From Trichuris trichiura (lineage: Eukaryota > Nematoda > Enoplea > Trichinellida > Trichuridae): a DNA stretch of 64,000 nt. A model generated the notes under the pieces. The model made no database searches and was not told the origin of the DNA. It worked only from the letters and a program-made list of their open reading frames with translations. Positions 12,791-25,939 of this stretch are shown piece by piece. The position numbers and the translations under genes are program-made. The stretch is from NCBI GenBank assembly GCA_037903355.1, contig JBAJFE010000005.1, positions 2,170,001 to 2,234,000 of the forward strand, given 5' to 3'. The first letter of the stretch is position 1, and each line of letters starts with the position of its first letter.

Positions 12791-14603
12791 AGAAAGGAAT
12801 AGCCAGCGTGCTTGCCAGTAAAGGTAGAACAAGTCAGCCGCATGCTTAGCCAAAAAGAAACGAACTCTTTTCAAACATGTTCCGTGAAGACTGAACAGCC
12901 AGTAATGTTTTGCTGTTTGTACACGAGCAGAATGACCCTGACTATAGTTAAAATTACTGTACTGTTCTCGTGCAAAGAAAGGAAAAGACACAACAAACTT
13001 TTTTGGCTATTTTTTGAGATTTGCCTTTCACTCAAGCGTGCCATGACGCATATGCATCCGTTTTTTTGTAGAGAGAACCACTGCAAGAAAAAAAACAAAA
13101 ACGCCCCGAACAACTTGTCCGTTCTATTTCGCAAACGAAGATGTAGCGGACGAACACTCTTGCGGTAATCAATTAAAACGACCAAAACGAAAGTTATAAC
13201 TGAATGAGACCAATTCTATTGATAGACAACGACAACTCACCCCATTACAGTACTAAAGATCAGCAGGTGCAGGTCCGCTGCAAAGGTTACTTTTATTTAA
13301 CTGTTATAGAATAGTTCGAATGAATTCGCCAATGAACTGACTGGGAAGTAAAGATGATTAGGTTCATTAATTCCCGATGTGCGCATGATACGGTGGTCAT
13401 TTCAAAAAAACCTTTACTTCGCTGCAATAATTTTTCGCCGAAATAATTCCCCGCATTTTTTACTGTTGTTAAAAACATTTTCCCGCTCGCGTTAACGGTT
13501 TCATAAGCAGACGAGAGAAAGAGTATCTAAAAACGAGCATATGCTCGAATGCTTTACGTAATATTTCACCTTACGTGGTAGCAGCCTATTCGCAGTGCAA
13601 AATGAAAAAAAAACAGTACGTAATTAAGAAGTAACAGAGATGGTATTAAGCGCGTAATCAATGCGGAAAGCAAAGAGCTTCTTGCAACTACACGTTTATA
13701 TTGATTTTTGCTGGAGCACAGACAATCAACGAAGGAAGACAGATTTACGTAGGCATCATTCGATGGAGACAAATCAATTCTTCGAGTATTCAATTCTAAA
13801 CTGCTCGTATGGCTTAGACATATCAGCGAGCCATTGTAAGTAGAACGAGCAAAGTAAATCTTCCTAAAATAAAATGATCGTAGACAAGTTAAACTACGCC
13901 AAACTTTTCACAAAAGAATTGCCTCGCGTAACAGAGCTAACCATTCATGTTAGACAGTTACATTACAATTATAATTGAGCCTTGGATATGAATAACTTTT
14001 GATTTTATCAACGCAACCAATTCACACGTTTCTACTCGCTTAATTCAAATTCTTTCCGCCTTAATTTCTCTACGTACAAAAGCGTACAAAAAAGATGCAC
14101 TAATAAAAGCGTTCGAGACGAATCCGATACTTTATGCAAATGAAATTCTTGGCAAGCTAATTTAATGCAGCAAGTTAAAAACCGCTTCTTCCCTTGGAAG
14201 GTAAGCAGCACAATGAACAGTTTATTTTTTTTTAAAGAAAAATACTCCTATTGTTAGAAGACAGTGCTTCAAGAAAGTGCAGTTTGCGTGCGCGCGGTTC
14301 AACTGTATCAATACGGGATGAATTATTCGATAGCAACGTTCCCTTAGTCACAAATGCAGTTGTATGACGAAGTTGACGCATATTGATTACTACCGGTGGA
14401 CTCTTATGGCCAGACCAAACAGAGACAGAGAGAGTCGGTCGGCTACGAGCTGTGCCGCATTTGTCGTCTCTTTCAGCAACAGCCAGCTGCTGCACTGTTC
14501 CATTTGAATGAAGAACGTTTGCTGACAACATAATGGTAGAATACGTTGGTCATTTCAATCCGACTTCATTTGTACATCTTTAAAAAACTGAGCAACCGCA
14601 TAA

Positions 14604-17600
14604 ATGGAACAGAAGCATGAACGCTTGGGAAAAGATGACCAACCAACTGATTCGTCGAGAAAAATTGAAGATAATCACCCAAAAATAACGACGCCTACGG
14701 ACCGGCAAACATCGGCCTTTAATGACAGTCAATTATACGGGGTAAGCAGATATTCTTCATTTCATATACGGTACAACTTCCCTTTCAATGTCTGTCAAAA
14801 CTTCCATTTTACAACTAGGCTTAGTCAGGATCGGTATCCATAAAGTAGAAAAGCTGTTTGGCAAGCTACTTAATCCTTTATTTTAAGTAACGCGCTACGT
14901 GATCAGCCGTCTATTGTTAATACGCAGTTTTCTATTTGCGTAACTTTGCGCCTCTCCACATACATTTTGTAGACTGAGTTGGCGTAGATCCAACTCTGGC
15001 GGCTAACAGTCATCTAAAACAATGCTTTTCGTCTAATTCACTTCCCCATAGTTGCTACATTTAATTGTACTGTATATGCAGTGCTAAAGATCGACAGAAT
15101 TGGCAAGCTATTTCTTCCGGCTAAAGTCGGCATAAAAATGAGCACATAAACTAATGATCAATAGCGTTATCCGCTATGCGCTCCCGACTTTATAGGTTTA
15201 CGAATTTTCCCGTTTCGCTACTTTCGCTTAACCAATCCGTATACCATTCGGAATGATGTTCAGTAACTTTTTAAATACATTATAAGCTTTAAAATTACAT
15301 TAAAACCTAATCATCATTGGGGCAAATAAAGGGGCCGCACTTCATCGAAACTTCAGCCTCACAAAAATCTCCTATTGTCTCTTTGTCTGCGGCTGTGCCC
15401 TGGGGAGAATAGTTGCAAAATGCTTACAGAGTTGAAATAAGCTACGAACAGCCGATTGGGATTTGAATTTACTAAAAAAAATTACAAATACTGATGGCGC
15501 TTCGTTTAGCCGTACTGAAAAGCTAAATGAACAAATAAAAGCGTACCATGGATCGCACCATTAATTGCAATTACAAAAGACAACTTTAATTGACAATCTT
15601 AAGCGTAGTAATTGCGTAAGAGCAAAGCAAAGAGAAATAATGTCCATTCGGACGCCTATTTCCTATTCCAAACAGAAGCAATCTACTAATGGTACATTGC
15701 GGCTGCTTATTGACAACGAACGGACGAACAGCGGCTGTCCTTTATTCAATAATTCACATGAGATTACGCTCAAAGAAAAGCACAATACTGAAGTCAAACG
15801 CGAACATACATGACCGTCTTTATTTTTCCCGCCAAAGCGCTCTCGCCCACGACGTCTTAAACAAGCGATATTCGAACTGCACACGGGGTCGGTACGTACA
15901 ACGTTTACTTTCGAGAATCGGTTGAGAAGGAACCTGAATTCCTATAAGCTCTACAGTACTATTCCAAATTCAATTGGCGACGTCCCATCTAGTTTGCCAA
16001 AGCTGCATCGCGCTTTTTTTCGAATAACGCGGGCGTACAGATTTTTTCAACAAAAATTTTGTATTGATTCTGTTGTCCAATGACGACAGCATTCCAAAGA
16101 TGGCAAAAAAGGGCTAAGCGCGCTATCATCACCGTCAAAAATTGACTAACGAGAAAATCAATCAATCAAAACTGCCATTCATCAACGAGCAAAGCGAGGC
16201 GAGGTGAGGACCGCCCAAACTTCAGCCGAATAGAATTTAATATTGGAATTCTCTTTTCATTAATGCGCATTTGTCAAAATGGACTTGCCAGAGCGGCAAT
16301 ACAACTGGCCAGAAATCTTTTGGAGATCCACCGAAGCGCAATTACAGCAGACAGCTCAAATTTGATTAATTGTTGCTCGCATCAAGGCCAACTTTTAATT
16401 TGTTGCAAACCGGAAGCTTATTATGCAAATTAATTCACTTGATGATAACCCGATTAAGGCGCTGGACAAGCAAGAGATAACAACAGTTCGTACGTTTTGC
16501 TAGCAAGCGAAAAGATAAAAGTATGCAAATTTTTAAAAGAATATCTGCTTATCGTTTAAGGAAGAACAGTCGGACAGAGCCAGCTGGTTGTCGGCACTTT
16601 TCTACGGCAAGCAGCACGGATTCGGCACTTGGGATGGCGTATTCACCACCGTTGTCATCAACACTTTTGGCATCACAGTTTTTCTTCGCAGCGGATGGTT
16701 AGTGGTAAGTAACGTTAAGGGCAAAAAAGTAAACAACAGAATAATGACGCCATTCGATAATAAGCTACTTTTAGCCACGTTGGTAATATGTAAAATGACG
16801 CCCATAGATAAAGATAACCCTTTCAAGCCCTATTCGCCAATTCAATCGATTGATAAGCTTAGTGGAACGGAGACGCTTGAAAGCACTTGAAAAAAAACGA
16901 CTAAGCTTTCAACCTTAAATGGACAGATAGTAGTGGGCGACAAATCAATCCTATTGGCTAATAAAGCATCACGATTAGACTTGAAGATGTATGCGCTTAT
17001 TTCAACCGTTATCAATGAAAAACGTTCACCATATTCAATTTATCTTTTCCAAAGAGAGAGAGAGAGAGAGAAATAGGGAAGTGATAAACATATGTAATGA
17101 AGAAAAATGTGGTCGTTCCCATCCTGGAAATTGACTAGGCAAATTAAAAACTATAAAACTACTTCGTAGCTGTTCAAGAGACCAGCCGCCTAAATTAGCC
17201 AAAGCAGCATCGTAAAGCCAGTTTGATGGTTGCAGGCTAACGCGGGAGTAGGCGAAGCAATGCTGGTCTTGCTACTTGGATTGCTTCTGGCCATCGTACC
17301 CGTACTGTCGGCTATTGCAATATGCGAACGATGCCAAATTCAAAATGGCGGAGTCTTCTTCTTGATCTCGCATGTGCTGGGAACAAAAATTGGCGGTACA
17401 GTAGGTCTCATTTTCATACTTGGTCAGGTGGGCAATACAGACGCGATAAGCAATGTATAACAAAACTTAAACCAATGGTCGCTTCAGATAATCGCCGGAT
17501 CAATGGTAGCCGTCGGCTTTGGCGAAAGTATGGCGTCATTAATTCACAGCAACGACGAATGGGTAGCAAGAGCGTTCGCTTTGGGTGCCAGCGTTTTGTT

Positions 17601-19205
17601 GCTTGGTACTCTTTCGCGCCGGACCCAAACACAGCGTATGCTAATTTTCTTTATCCTTTTATTTCCAGGCGTTAATGTCGCCGGCATCAAATGGGTTATC
17701 AGAACGCAAATTGCACTCCTATGCTTTCTATTCTTAGCCATAGGGGATTTCATAATCGGTGCGCTTGCTACTACCAAACCAGGTGCGATATTCAAAAAAG
17801 GATTTTTTCCATCACCAAATTCAGCCTTTTCAAGATCAAGGAATGATTGGTATTTCGGCGGAGAACTTCAAAAACAACTTTAAACCCGATTACGGTGAAG
17901 GCGAGAATTTCTTCACCGTATTCGGCGTCTATTTCTCCACCTTTACTGGCATTCTGTCTGGGGTAAATATGAGCGGCGATCTCAAGGATCCAGTCAAGAG
18001 TATTCCTTTGGGTGAACTTGCCGGACTTGGAGTCAGGTATAGGCTCACGGAAATATTATTTTTAAATACCCCAGATTTTAAGCGTCCTATTGGCACTTGT
18101 GTTCATATTATCGCTGGGAGCGGTGGGAGAACGTTCAGCGCTTCATAATGATATCAACTTTGTTCAAAAAGTTTCACTCACCGGTATGCTGCTGCTCGGT
18201 GGCATTTACGTGTCCAGTTTGTCCGCCATCATCAATGGACTCTACGTTTCGCCAAGATTGTTACAATCAATTGCGGCCGAAAATGTAATCGCATTCATGA
18301 GGCCGCTGCAGAAAGGAGTAAACAACCAAAGAAGAAAAAATTACCTTAAAATAATAACAACTGCTTTTGCAGCGTGGTCCCAACAATGAACCAATCATAG
18401 CCACTATTCTGGTCGCCTTGCTCACTGTTATATTCATCTTCGTCGGCGGATTCAATTTGCTGGCAAAAATTGCCACCTTGCCATATTTGACCATGTACGC
18501 TTTCATCAATTACAGCTACTTTTCTCTTGGAATGTCATTTGATCTCATACAAATCCATACTCAAGGGTGCAAAGCATACGAACTAACAAAGCCAGGCTAA
18601 GCTATGCTATTTTAGGGCAACAAAAGACTACGGAAGCGTCTACAAGCTGCCCCAAGTGGAAACGGAACCTTTTCCATCGCCAGGTACACTTCAAGCTGCC
18701 AGCGGTACAATTATGCAAAATAGTGTAGCATACTTTCCTATCGCTAATCAATTTTAGAAGGTAAGCAGCAAATAATGGGCAAGCGTAAGTCTTGGTATTC
18801 ATACATAACGAATCGATGGATCGCCCTTGTCGGGGTAGGAAACAGAACTTCGGCTATTCGTAAGAGATAGATAAGATTATTGCAGGCTATACTAAACGTG
18901 GTGCTTATATTTTTCATAAACTGGCAGTGTGCACTAATTTTATTGGCTCTTTTCTGTACGTTATATTTCTACATCAGCCGTACAAACCCTTGCGCTTACA
19001 CAGGTAGGCATAAAGATCATAACGAAAGTCACTTAATGAATGGATTACTATAGGTGTAAGCCAATTCAGCATATACGACTCAATTGGATTGGTGTTCGGC
19101 AAAAGAGAGCCGACGATCAAAGAAAAAACTATCATCACCCACCAGCCGCCCGGAGAAGTGAAAACCGAGATCACCCAAGTGACCGGACACGATTACGCCT
19201 ACTAA
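14604..19205 (+). CDS. SLC12A8: SLC12A8-type cation-chloride cotransporter family protein
   Basis: Multi-pass amino acid-polyamine-organocation (APC) superfamily transporter. The mammalian orthologue has been reported to carry nicotinamide mononucleotide, a disputed claim. Exons (+): 14604-14741 (tentative first exon), 16561-16704, 17236-17427, 17488-17605, 17669-17782, 17835-18036, 18083-18317, 18373-18566, 18616-18683, 18758-18834, 18886-19003, 19054-19205; all phases agree and give 583 residues. Diagnostic blocks: FGTWDGVFTTVVINTFG (TM1), GGVFFLISHVLG, NVAGIKWVIR, GENFFTVFGVYF, GDLKDPVKSIPLG, INYSYFSLGMSF and the C-terminal KRKSWYSYITNRW pair of membrane segments. The first exon is a hydrophilic 46-residue N-terminus that joins in phase across a 1.8 kb intron; it is the least certain part. 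Without it the protein lacks a start. The gene is convergent with the M1 peptidase 342 bases downstream. Confidence 0.9.
14742..16560 (+). other. Probable intron 1 of the SLC12A8 gene
   Basis: AT-rich sequence between the proposed first exon and the first transmembrane exon; unusually long for this window. Open frames such as 15565-15813 (+) have no recognisable content. A POU-type octamer ATGCAAAT occurs near 16425. If the 14604 exon is wrong, this is promoter and 5' UTR instead. Confidence 0.5.
17053..17071 (+). repeat. (GA)n microsatellite in an SLC12A8 intron
   Basis: About nine uninterrupted GA dinucleotides inside the 16705-17235 intron. Confidence 0.9.
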
Positions 19206-19547
19206 TGTTGCCACAGAGAGCTTTTCCACCATCGGTTATGGTCGTGGGCAATTTAATGTTCCATGAAATATTCGCCAAGCGGAGACGAACCCGTGTAACC
19301 AAAATTAACAACAACATCACGTCGCAAAACCATCACACAAAAATAATTTGCATAAAGAGAATACTAATTAGCAGCAAGAACACAATTCCATTAAAAGGAA
19401 AAAGTGACGAACCCTTGCTTAACTAATACGTTAGTTTAAGGTGTTGGATAGAGGAAGAAAGTTAATCAGTCGCGTAGGCGCGTGCATAAACTAATGAAAA
19501 CTTTGATTACGGTGATACAACTATTTTTCCCGCGAAATCGCCTCTTC
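19206..19547. other. Convergent 3' region between SLC12A8 and the M1 peptidase
   Basis: Holds the 3' UTRs of both genes. I see no clear AATAAA on either strand, and no gene. Confidence 0.6.
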
Positions 19548-22500
19548 TTAAGCTTTCGTGAAAGTTGCGTTGTTCAGCCATTGCTTAATATTCACGGCGT
19601 CGCGATTCAACAGAGCGGCGTTTAAGCGAACATTCTCCAAGCTCTGATACAATGGTCGAGACAATGCCGTGTTCATAAGATTTTCCGTCTTGAAAAAGCT
19701 TTCAATTTCGTCCGCCTTGGCGTCCGAGCACTGGTGGCGAACGACCAACTGGAAGGCAAGAAAAAGTTTGTATGAAAAAACCCCAACTGAAGCTACCTTG
19801 ACAACGTAGGCGAATAGGGTGGAGGTAGGCGAGCCGCATTTCTCTACAATCATGCCAACGTTGCTCTTGAAAAAGTTCCACGCCGCGTCTTGTCCAAGGG
19901 AGGTACGCACCAAACCGGCAAAAATGTACAAAATGTCTTGCAAACGAATTTCGTCCTTGAATAAAAAATTTTGCGCAAAAAAAAGAAAAGCTTTCAGTCG
20001 ACGACATTCCGCCGCGCAGCGCGGATATTTTGACGCGTTTTGCGCTGCGCGCAATAATTTGAATTTTGACACTTAATTACTAGCAGATCTAATTTGGAGC
20101 GTACTGTAGAAATTAAATCTTTAGCTAGCGCGCAGACACACGTTTAAGCGCGTGATTTAACCACCTTTGGGCGGAAAATTTTTAAAAAACAAGTCAGCAT
20201 CTCTCAAATCGCGACGCTGAGTTAAAGGGAAGACTAAGATATGCGCTGAAGGTTACTTTAGCCTGTTTTGACTAGAGAAAACCGTTCTTACCGTTAACAT
20301 TAGTTTCATTGTTTTTTGAAGCACCACAGCGGAGGAAGATTGGCCAAATGCCAGCATGCAATCCAGCTTTATCTCGTTGCTTTTGGTTGTTTTGTACGTA
20401 TGTAAAAGTTGGTCAAACACCGCTTCGCCTTTGTGGCGGCTCATCAAAGCCAATATCTGCATGTTAAAGTTAAACATTAAAGCGTGACAGCCAAGACGTA
20501 CCGTTGCTCGAATGTCGGATGGTATAGTTTCCCCGCGGAGAAACTTTTCGTACAACGCCTCCGCCTTGGCTATGACGCTTTCGTCTCCCGATTCGCCGAG
20601 GCGGCGCAATATTATTGGCCGTAATAACGTATCGGTATGCGCTAAAGAAAATGGGTAGTAGGCAGGTGGACAGACGAAAAAAAGTCGTACATTCACTTGG
20701 CAATGGATTGAAGCCAAGACGATCATATATTTTATGGTAAAAATGCCGAACGAACGCGGAGAAGCTGTTCTCCAAGTTGACTCTTTCCAAACAGTTTCGC
20801 AATGTCTGAATGCTCGAGTCGACTTCGGCCCAAACGTTGAAGTCCGTTTCATCTTCGTAGCCGCGCAGAAAAGTCAGATATACGGTAGACGGTACAAGGC
20901 CGGCGCGCACCTGCGAAACAGCAATTTCAAAAATGCTAATATTTTACATATCATAGAGGTCATAATAAGAAGTTACGAATGCGAACGTGTCCGAACAAAC
21001 GTTGAAACGGTCTACAGCCGACAGTATTTTGGATTTAATGGGAGCTAACAGCATTTCCAGCAAATGAGCGCTGTACTTCACCCTGTAATAGCCAGTACAG
21101 TTGGTATTAACCTGAAAACTCATTAGACTGTAATTTTAAAAAGCAACGTTTACGAAAGCCAACCTTGAGCCAACAGTCTTTGCAACATCGCTTGTCAAGC
21201 TCCAGTCGTCCTTGCTTTTCGGTAAGCAAGTAGTTAATGGGTTCTGCCATACTGGCGCAACGTATAAGAATTGGCACTTGCCATATTGTATGACTTTCGT
21301 CTGACCAAAAGGATAATGTCAACACGAGACGATACTAACTATATTATACGGACCTTCAGAACCAGCGTCAAGGAATCTACGCTGCTCAAATTTCAAGCAA
21401 CGTTTGTCGCCGGTCTCTTCAAGCTCCACCTGCGAGTAAATAGCTATAAAAGGCAACGGCGCGCGAAAAGACAAACTTCAATCATAGGATAGCCCATTCG
21501 CTTTGTCCACGCGGAGCACAAAGTGGCAACGTCCTTTCCTGACGACCGGCCCAAACATTCCCACAGGTTTTGAGCTTCGGCATTATTGTACGAATACTTT
21601 TTCAAATATTCGCGCAAGCCATTCTTGAAAGCCTACGGAAAGAATGCTTTTGCCAATTGGTTGCCGAAGGGAATGCATAGCAAAACTTTGTCACCTCATC
21701 TCCTATGAAAGCCCTAAGCATGCGAATTATGCTGGCTGATTTCGAATAGGAAACCAAGTCGTATATGGAATCGACTTCGGCCGGATCTTGTATAGGAACC
21801 TACGGAACGATACAAAGCGCTTCGCGGGACCACTGATTAAATGCCCAACCTCAATTGGGTGACTATGCTTCAGCGAATCCAACTTCATCGCGCTTGACAT
21901 GTGAAGCGAGACGAACTGGCTCCAAATGTCGTATTGGGGAAAAACGTGATCGACGCAGAAGTGCTCCATCCAACGAGCAAAGCCTTCCTTCAAAAATAAG
22001 TCTGTCCACCATTCCTAAAAAGCAAATATTTTCGTCAAAATAAAAACCGTTTTCAACAGGGCGAAAAAGTGCATACCATAGTAACCAAGTTGCCGAACCA
22101 CATATGGGCCAACTCGTGCGCAATAACCACTGCAATATCTTGCTTAACAACGGCAGACGTTGTACTGGGATCGAAAAGAAGTCGCATTTCGCGATACGTG
22201 ATGAGACCCCAATTTTCCATTGCTCCTGAAATATCTCTCATCAGGCAAAGTGGTAATGACGGAAAGAAGCATTGCAAAAGCTTAAAGTTTTTTCCATTAG
22301 ACGCACGGTAAGGCAAGCTAGGCTTAAGCTAAGGCTGCCTGCTGAACTTTGAACTAATAGAACTTGATTACAGTTCTGCCTACAGTACTCGCCAAGCGCC
22401 TAATGGAAAAGACGCTAAATTCGAAAGAGAGACTTACCCATTTCAAAGTCGGGAATTGCTATCAGATCACATTTGGGCAGGTTGTACTTTATGCCAAAAT

Positions 22501-23995
22501 ATTCGTCGTAGAATGCCAGCGCCTTCTTTGCAAACTGACAAACAGTAAATTCTTAGTGTTGTCATGGACAAACTCGGCATACAGTCTGCGCGCAAAGCAA
22601 AAAAGCTTTTTTTCGCTAAAAGGTTAAGAAAATGCCCACTCGAACGTCTAAAGGCATAGCAAAGTTCCGTATTGCATAGCCAAAAAACATTTTCGCAAAA
22701 AAATGCAACACCGGCTTGCATTACGACTTTGAGAAAAGCATTGTGAGCTGCTGTGGCCTAGAGAAACCCACTGCGTATAGAATATAACGGATAAAAAGTA
22801 AAAAAGGACAGAATGCGTGTGATGTAAAGCAGTGTACTTACTTCAAGCGCGAATTGACCCTGCGATACTTTACCCGGGACCGTATAGACGCGAAGTCTAA
22901 CACCACTGTCCGTATGATCCTTAAATCGATCCTTATTAGGGGAAAAAATAAGCAGCTCACACCTCGACGAAATCCAAATCTCCCACAATAAATGCTACCA
23001 AATAAGTTGACATAATAGGAGTTCGCGCGTACGTGACCGTTTTCCATCCGTCCGACGATTCAGTCGTCGACACATCAATCTGTATGATGTAAAAATGAGG
23101 TCAAGAAAAAAAGTGGCGGGAAATATGCAACATGGACATGTTGGAAAACAGTTAGAGCTACAAAACTTCGCGATGCACAAGTAACAGTTTACCATATTTG
23201 AAAGTGCCGTTTTTTCTTTTGGGACAACGAGCGTGATGTCGAAGCTTGCCTTATAAGCAGGTTCGTCCCAACAAGGAAAAGCGCGTCTGGCGCTCGTGCT
23301 CTGAAAGCAAAAATTACTCCTCAGGTACAGTATTCGCGCTGCAATGTTAAAAATGTATCCGCTTACTTCGAACTGCGTAGTAGCCATATAATGCTTGACG
23401 CCGTCTTTGTCCTCATAGCTGCTGCGGTAGAAACCGCGCAACTTATCGTTCAGTACACCAGTGAACTTTAGGGACAACTGGGCGGGTCCGGGATTTATGT
23501 CTTTGGGCAATTTTAGTTCGGCAGTCATCCAATGCGAGTTGTACTCGACGGGAAGATTGTCGAAGCCTACGTAATATGCCAAAATAAGCAAAACAAAACG
23601 CGCAATAAAGCGTGTAGAATTTACGGTCATTTCCGGACGTTATGCCGGCTTTTACAATATCGATTTCCGCCGCGTGGAATTTCAGCACATTCGGTTGGCT
23701 TTAAGATCTACGCAAGCATTTGATGATCGCAACTTCCTCGTTGACGAAAAGCTTACCTCCAAGTCGATCTTTTCGACGCCGGCAAAGGTGAAATTTTCGA
23801 AAAAGGTTGCAACTTAAGCGTGTAATGTTGAGGAATGGCGATCTTTGGTAAACGCTCGAAACTGTCGGCAGCTTTGCACACCATTGTTGGATTCGCAAAA
23901 GAGAAGGGATGTTTCGAGCACGCGCTGGAAGCTAAACACTTGACAACAAGTTGCAAAAAGTACAACTGCACCCGACCACCAAAGCGAACGTTCAT
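19548..23995 (-). CDS. M1 zinc aminopeptidase, puromycin-sensitive (PSA/PAM-1) type
   Basis: Cytosolic metallopeptidase that trims N-terminal residues from peptides. Nineteen exons (minus): 23757-23995, 23625-23698, 23367-23566, 23193-23300, 22963-23079, 22842-22919, 22438-22534, 22077-22225, 21850-22014, 21695-21799, 21477-21632, 21354-21429, 21164-21300, 20977-21111, 20697-20910, 20502-20641, 20292-20456, 19797-19955, 19548-19748; 904 residues against 919 in human. Seen motifs: [11 protein letters not shown], exopeptidase GAMENWG, zinc site [10 protein letters not shown] with the third ligand Glu in LKEGFA, and the SYSK tyrosine region. The ATG at 23995 gives a hydrophobic leader before the family start; an inner ATG at 23884 begins [13 protein letters not shown]. 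Odd point: after KLQP the in-frame exon-1 end does not match the family, whereas the +1 frame reads [15 protein letters not shown], which does. A second offset sits early in exon 2. They cancel, so the frame downstream is correct. Confidence 0.93.
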
Positions 23996-25339
23996 AAAAG
24001 GCCGACCACTCCTGTAGCCGACTAATGTACTCACGTACCTTGCGCACTGTAGCTACCGGCAACAAGAAAAAACCTTTTTAAAAACATGTATACACACTTT
24101 AGGCTAAATGTTTGAACTAGAAAAACCTACTTATACGCACCGACAAATTGCCAATTCGATGTAGTTTCAATATGCTGCATTTATTGAATTGAAAAGTTAG
24201 CACTGTTTACATTTCAGCAGCTAAACCAAGTAATTTGTAAATTTTAATATAAAATAAGCTTTTAAAAATTGAGTTCTTTTTCCCGCTTTCTGACAAAAAA
24301 CACAGATTGCAATATCAAGGAAGTATGGTGAATTCAAGGCATAAAAAGCGTACATCCAATACTGCTCGTCCAGTGAGAATAATTTTTATTTCTTTTATTA
24401 AACTATTTGCAGTTCTATCTTGGTTATTGATAACCACATTTGCCATTTTGTAATGAAGACTTATGTGCCCATTCCGGAAAGAAAGTTGAAGCGGCATGCT
24501 TTTCAAACTACGTTACTTTGTTTAATAAGAAGAACATTGTGTTTCTACCCTTGTCCTGGCTGTGCAGGATTGAACAATGTTCATACAGTAGGAACATTGC
24601 TTAACAAACAGGTTAAAGAAAATTGCGCATAGCGCGCATAATCGCGGCAGTCTTATTTCTGAAAGTGTTTTCTCTGCTATAAACTCTACAAGGCTTTCGG
24701 AGGGCAGCGAATTACAATTGTTCCGGCCGAAGCTGGAACTAGTGATAAGCAGGGAGTCCATCTGTACCTGCGCATTCTACCGTATAAAGACACGTTGTTA
24801 GAGTTTCTGTAGACTCAATAAACGGTCAGTCGGAAGCTGCGTTATTGTTAGTCTCACAGTCAAATTCGAATTTCGTTGTGAACAACAATATCCAAAAACT
24901 TGGCGGCTTCCAGACAGAAGTATGCTTATTTGAAACGTAAAAATTAGCTTAACATTATATATTAATTTTAAAAAGATCCTCAATGACAGGATAACGGATA
25001 GCCTAAGGGATGAATTCGCAATGTTTTCTTAAAATAATGATCAATCAGGCTCCAAAAGATTGCTCTCTATGCCAGATGTCGTAGGATTTGCAACCTAGAC
25101 AAATAAGCGTTTGCTCAAAGTAATTGGCGATACTGCGAACGAGCGGGATGCATAATGACAGAAATAGGCGGGCAAAACACATTATTAAAGAAATTTTAAA
25201 TTGTCCTGAAAATCAATACCGTACTAAGTTGCCTTGGAGCAAAAACGCTGCAAAAAAGAAGAGCTTTTTGCGAAATATACGTTTTCGGGAGGTTGACTTT
25301 TTGTTCCGTTTTCTTATTTCCGCAAACGGTTGGACAGTG
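23996..25339. other. Divergent region between M1 peptidase and UBL5
   Basis: Should contain the promoters of both genes. Minus-strand open frames at 24522-24761 (start MDSLLITSSSFGRN) and 24798-24983 look weakly coding-like and could be two exons of a small unknown gene, but I recognise neither and could not join them with confidence. Confidence 0.45.
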
Positions 25340-25805
25340 ATGATTGAAATCACGTGCAACGATCGACTTGGCAAGAAAGTTCGTATCAAATGCAAGTAGG
25401 CGCACGTTGCTCTCTTTGCTAGACTAATTTCTTTACTTTTTAATCGCTGCGCTCGTAAGCATTCTTCATATTTTTACATAGCCGCTATCAATGAGATCTA
25501 CACGTTTTGCGGCTCCCTGCAAGCTGCGACTTTTGTTTCTCATTCGAACGCAGGCCAACTTTTCCCGCTTTTTTGGCGCCTTGTTTTCATTTTGATTGTA
25601 GAAAAAAAAGTTTTTAAACTTCGCTCGAGTATATTGCAGCCCGACTGACACCATTGGGGATCTGAAGAAATTAATTGCCGCCCAAACTGGAACCAGACCC
25701 GAGAAGGTCGTACTAAAGAAGTGGTATATCATCTACAAAGATCACATTACTTTGCAAGACTACGAAATTCACGATGGATTCAACTTCGAACTTTATTATC
25801 AATGA
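25340..25805 (+). CDS. UBL5: Ubiquitin-like protein 5 (UBL5 / Hub1)
   Basis: Ubiquitin-fold protein that binds spliceosome components non-covalently, and is linked in worms to the mitochondrial unfolded-protein response (family knowledge). Two exons: 25340-25395 and 25640-25805, joined in phase 2, give exactly 73 residues, the usual length. Exon 1 reads [18 protein letters not shown] and exon 2 continues [19 protein letters not shown], ending in the characteristic Tyr-Tyr tail (LYYQ) without the Gly-Gly needed for conjugation. Conservation is very high throughout. The intron is 244 bases, long for this window. AATAAA follows 23 bases after the stop codon, and MAN2C1 starts on the same strand soon after. 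Confidence 0.97.
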
Positions 25806-25828
25806 ATGATCTGTAGTGCTGTTGAGTT

Positions 25829-25834
25829 AATAAA
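25829..25834 (+). terminator. Polyadenylation signal AATAAA of UBL5
   Basis: Canonical hexamer 23 bases after the UBL5 stop and about 105 bases before the MAN2C1 start codon. It fits either a normal 3' end or an internal cleavage site in a polycistronic transcript. Confidence 0.6.
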
Positions 25835-25939
25835 CCTTTCCAACTGGTGAATTGGCGTATTTTTCTAAAATTTCGGTTTCGCCTCGTACGTAGCGTTCAA
25901 TGGCTTCTTTCAACTCTAATTAACGTTGCTTTTGAGAAG

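Larger units (their letters stand above)
11510..14603. other. Divergent intergenic region, no gene seen
   Basis: Three kilobases between two divergently transcribed genes, so it should hold both promoters. It contains a short tandem duplication (12215-12275) and a TTAGGC array (12767-12790). Open frames here (for example 12812-13168 + and 14232-14531 -) show no family similarity, no ordered codon pattern and no splice-linked partner. Confidence 0.6.

Noticed and set aside
16561..19205. Classical NKCC/KCC cotransporter
   Set aside because: The WDGVFTTVxIN start and KRKSWY...NRW tail are specific to the SLC12A8 branch.
22535..22841. Coding-like segment ([11 protein letters not shown]...) in an M1 peptidase intron
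   Set aside because: Joining the flanking exons directly gives exactly the family length (FALE then FAKKALAFY), so no exon is needed; it remains at most a rare cassette.
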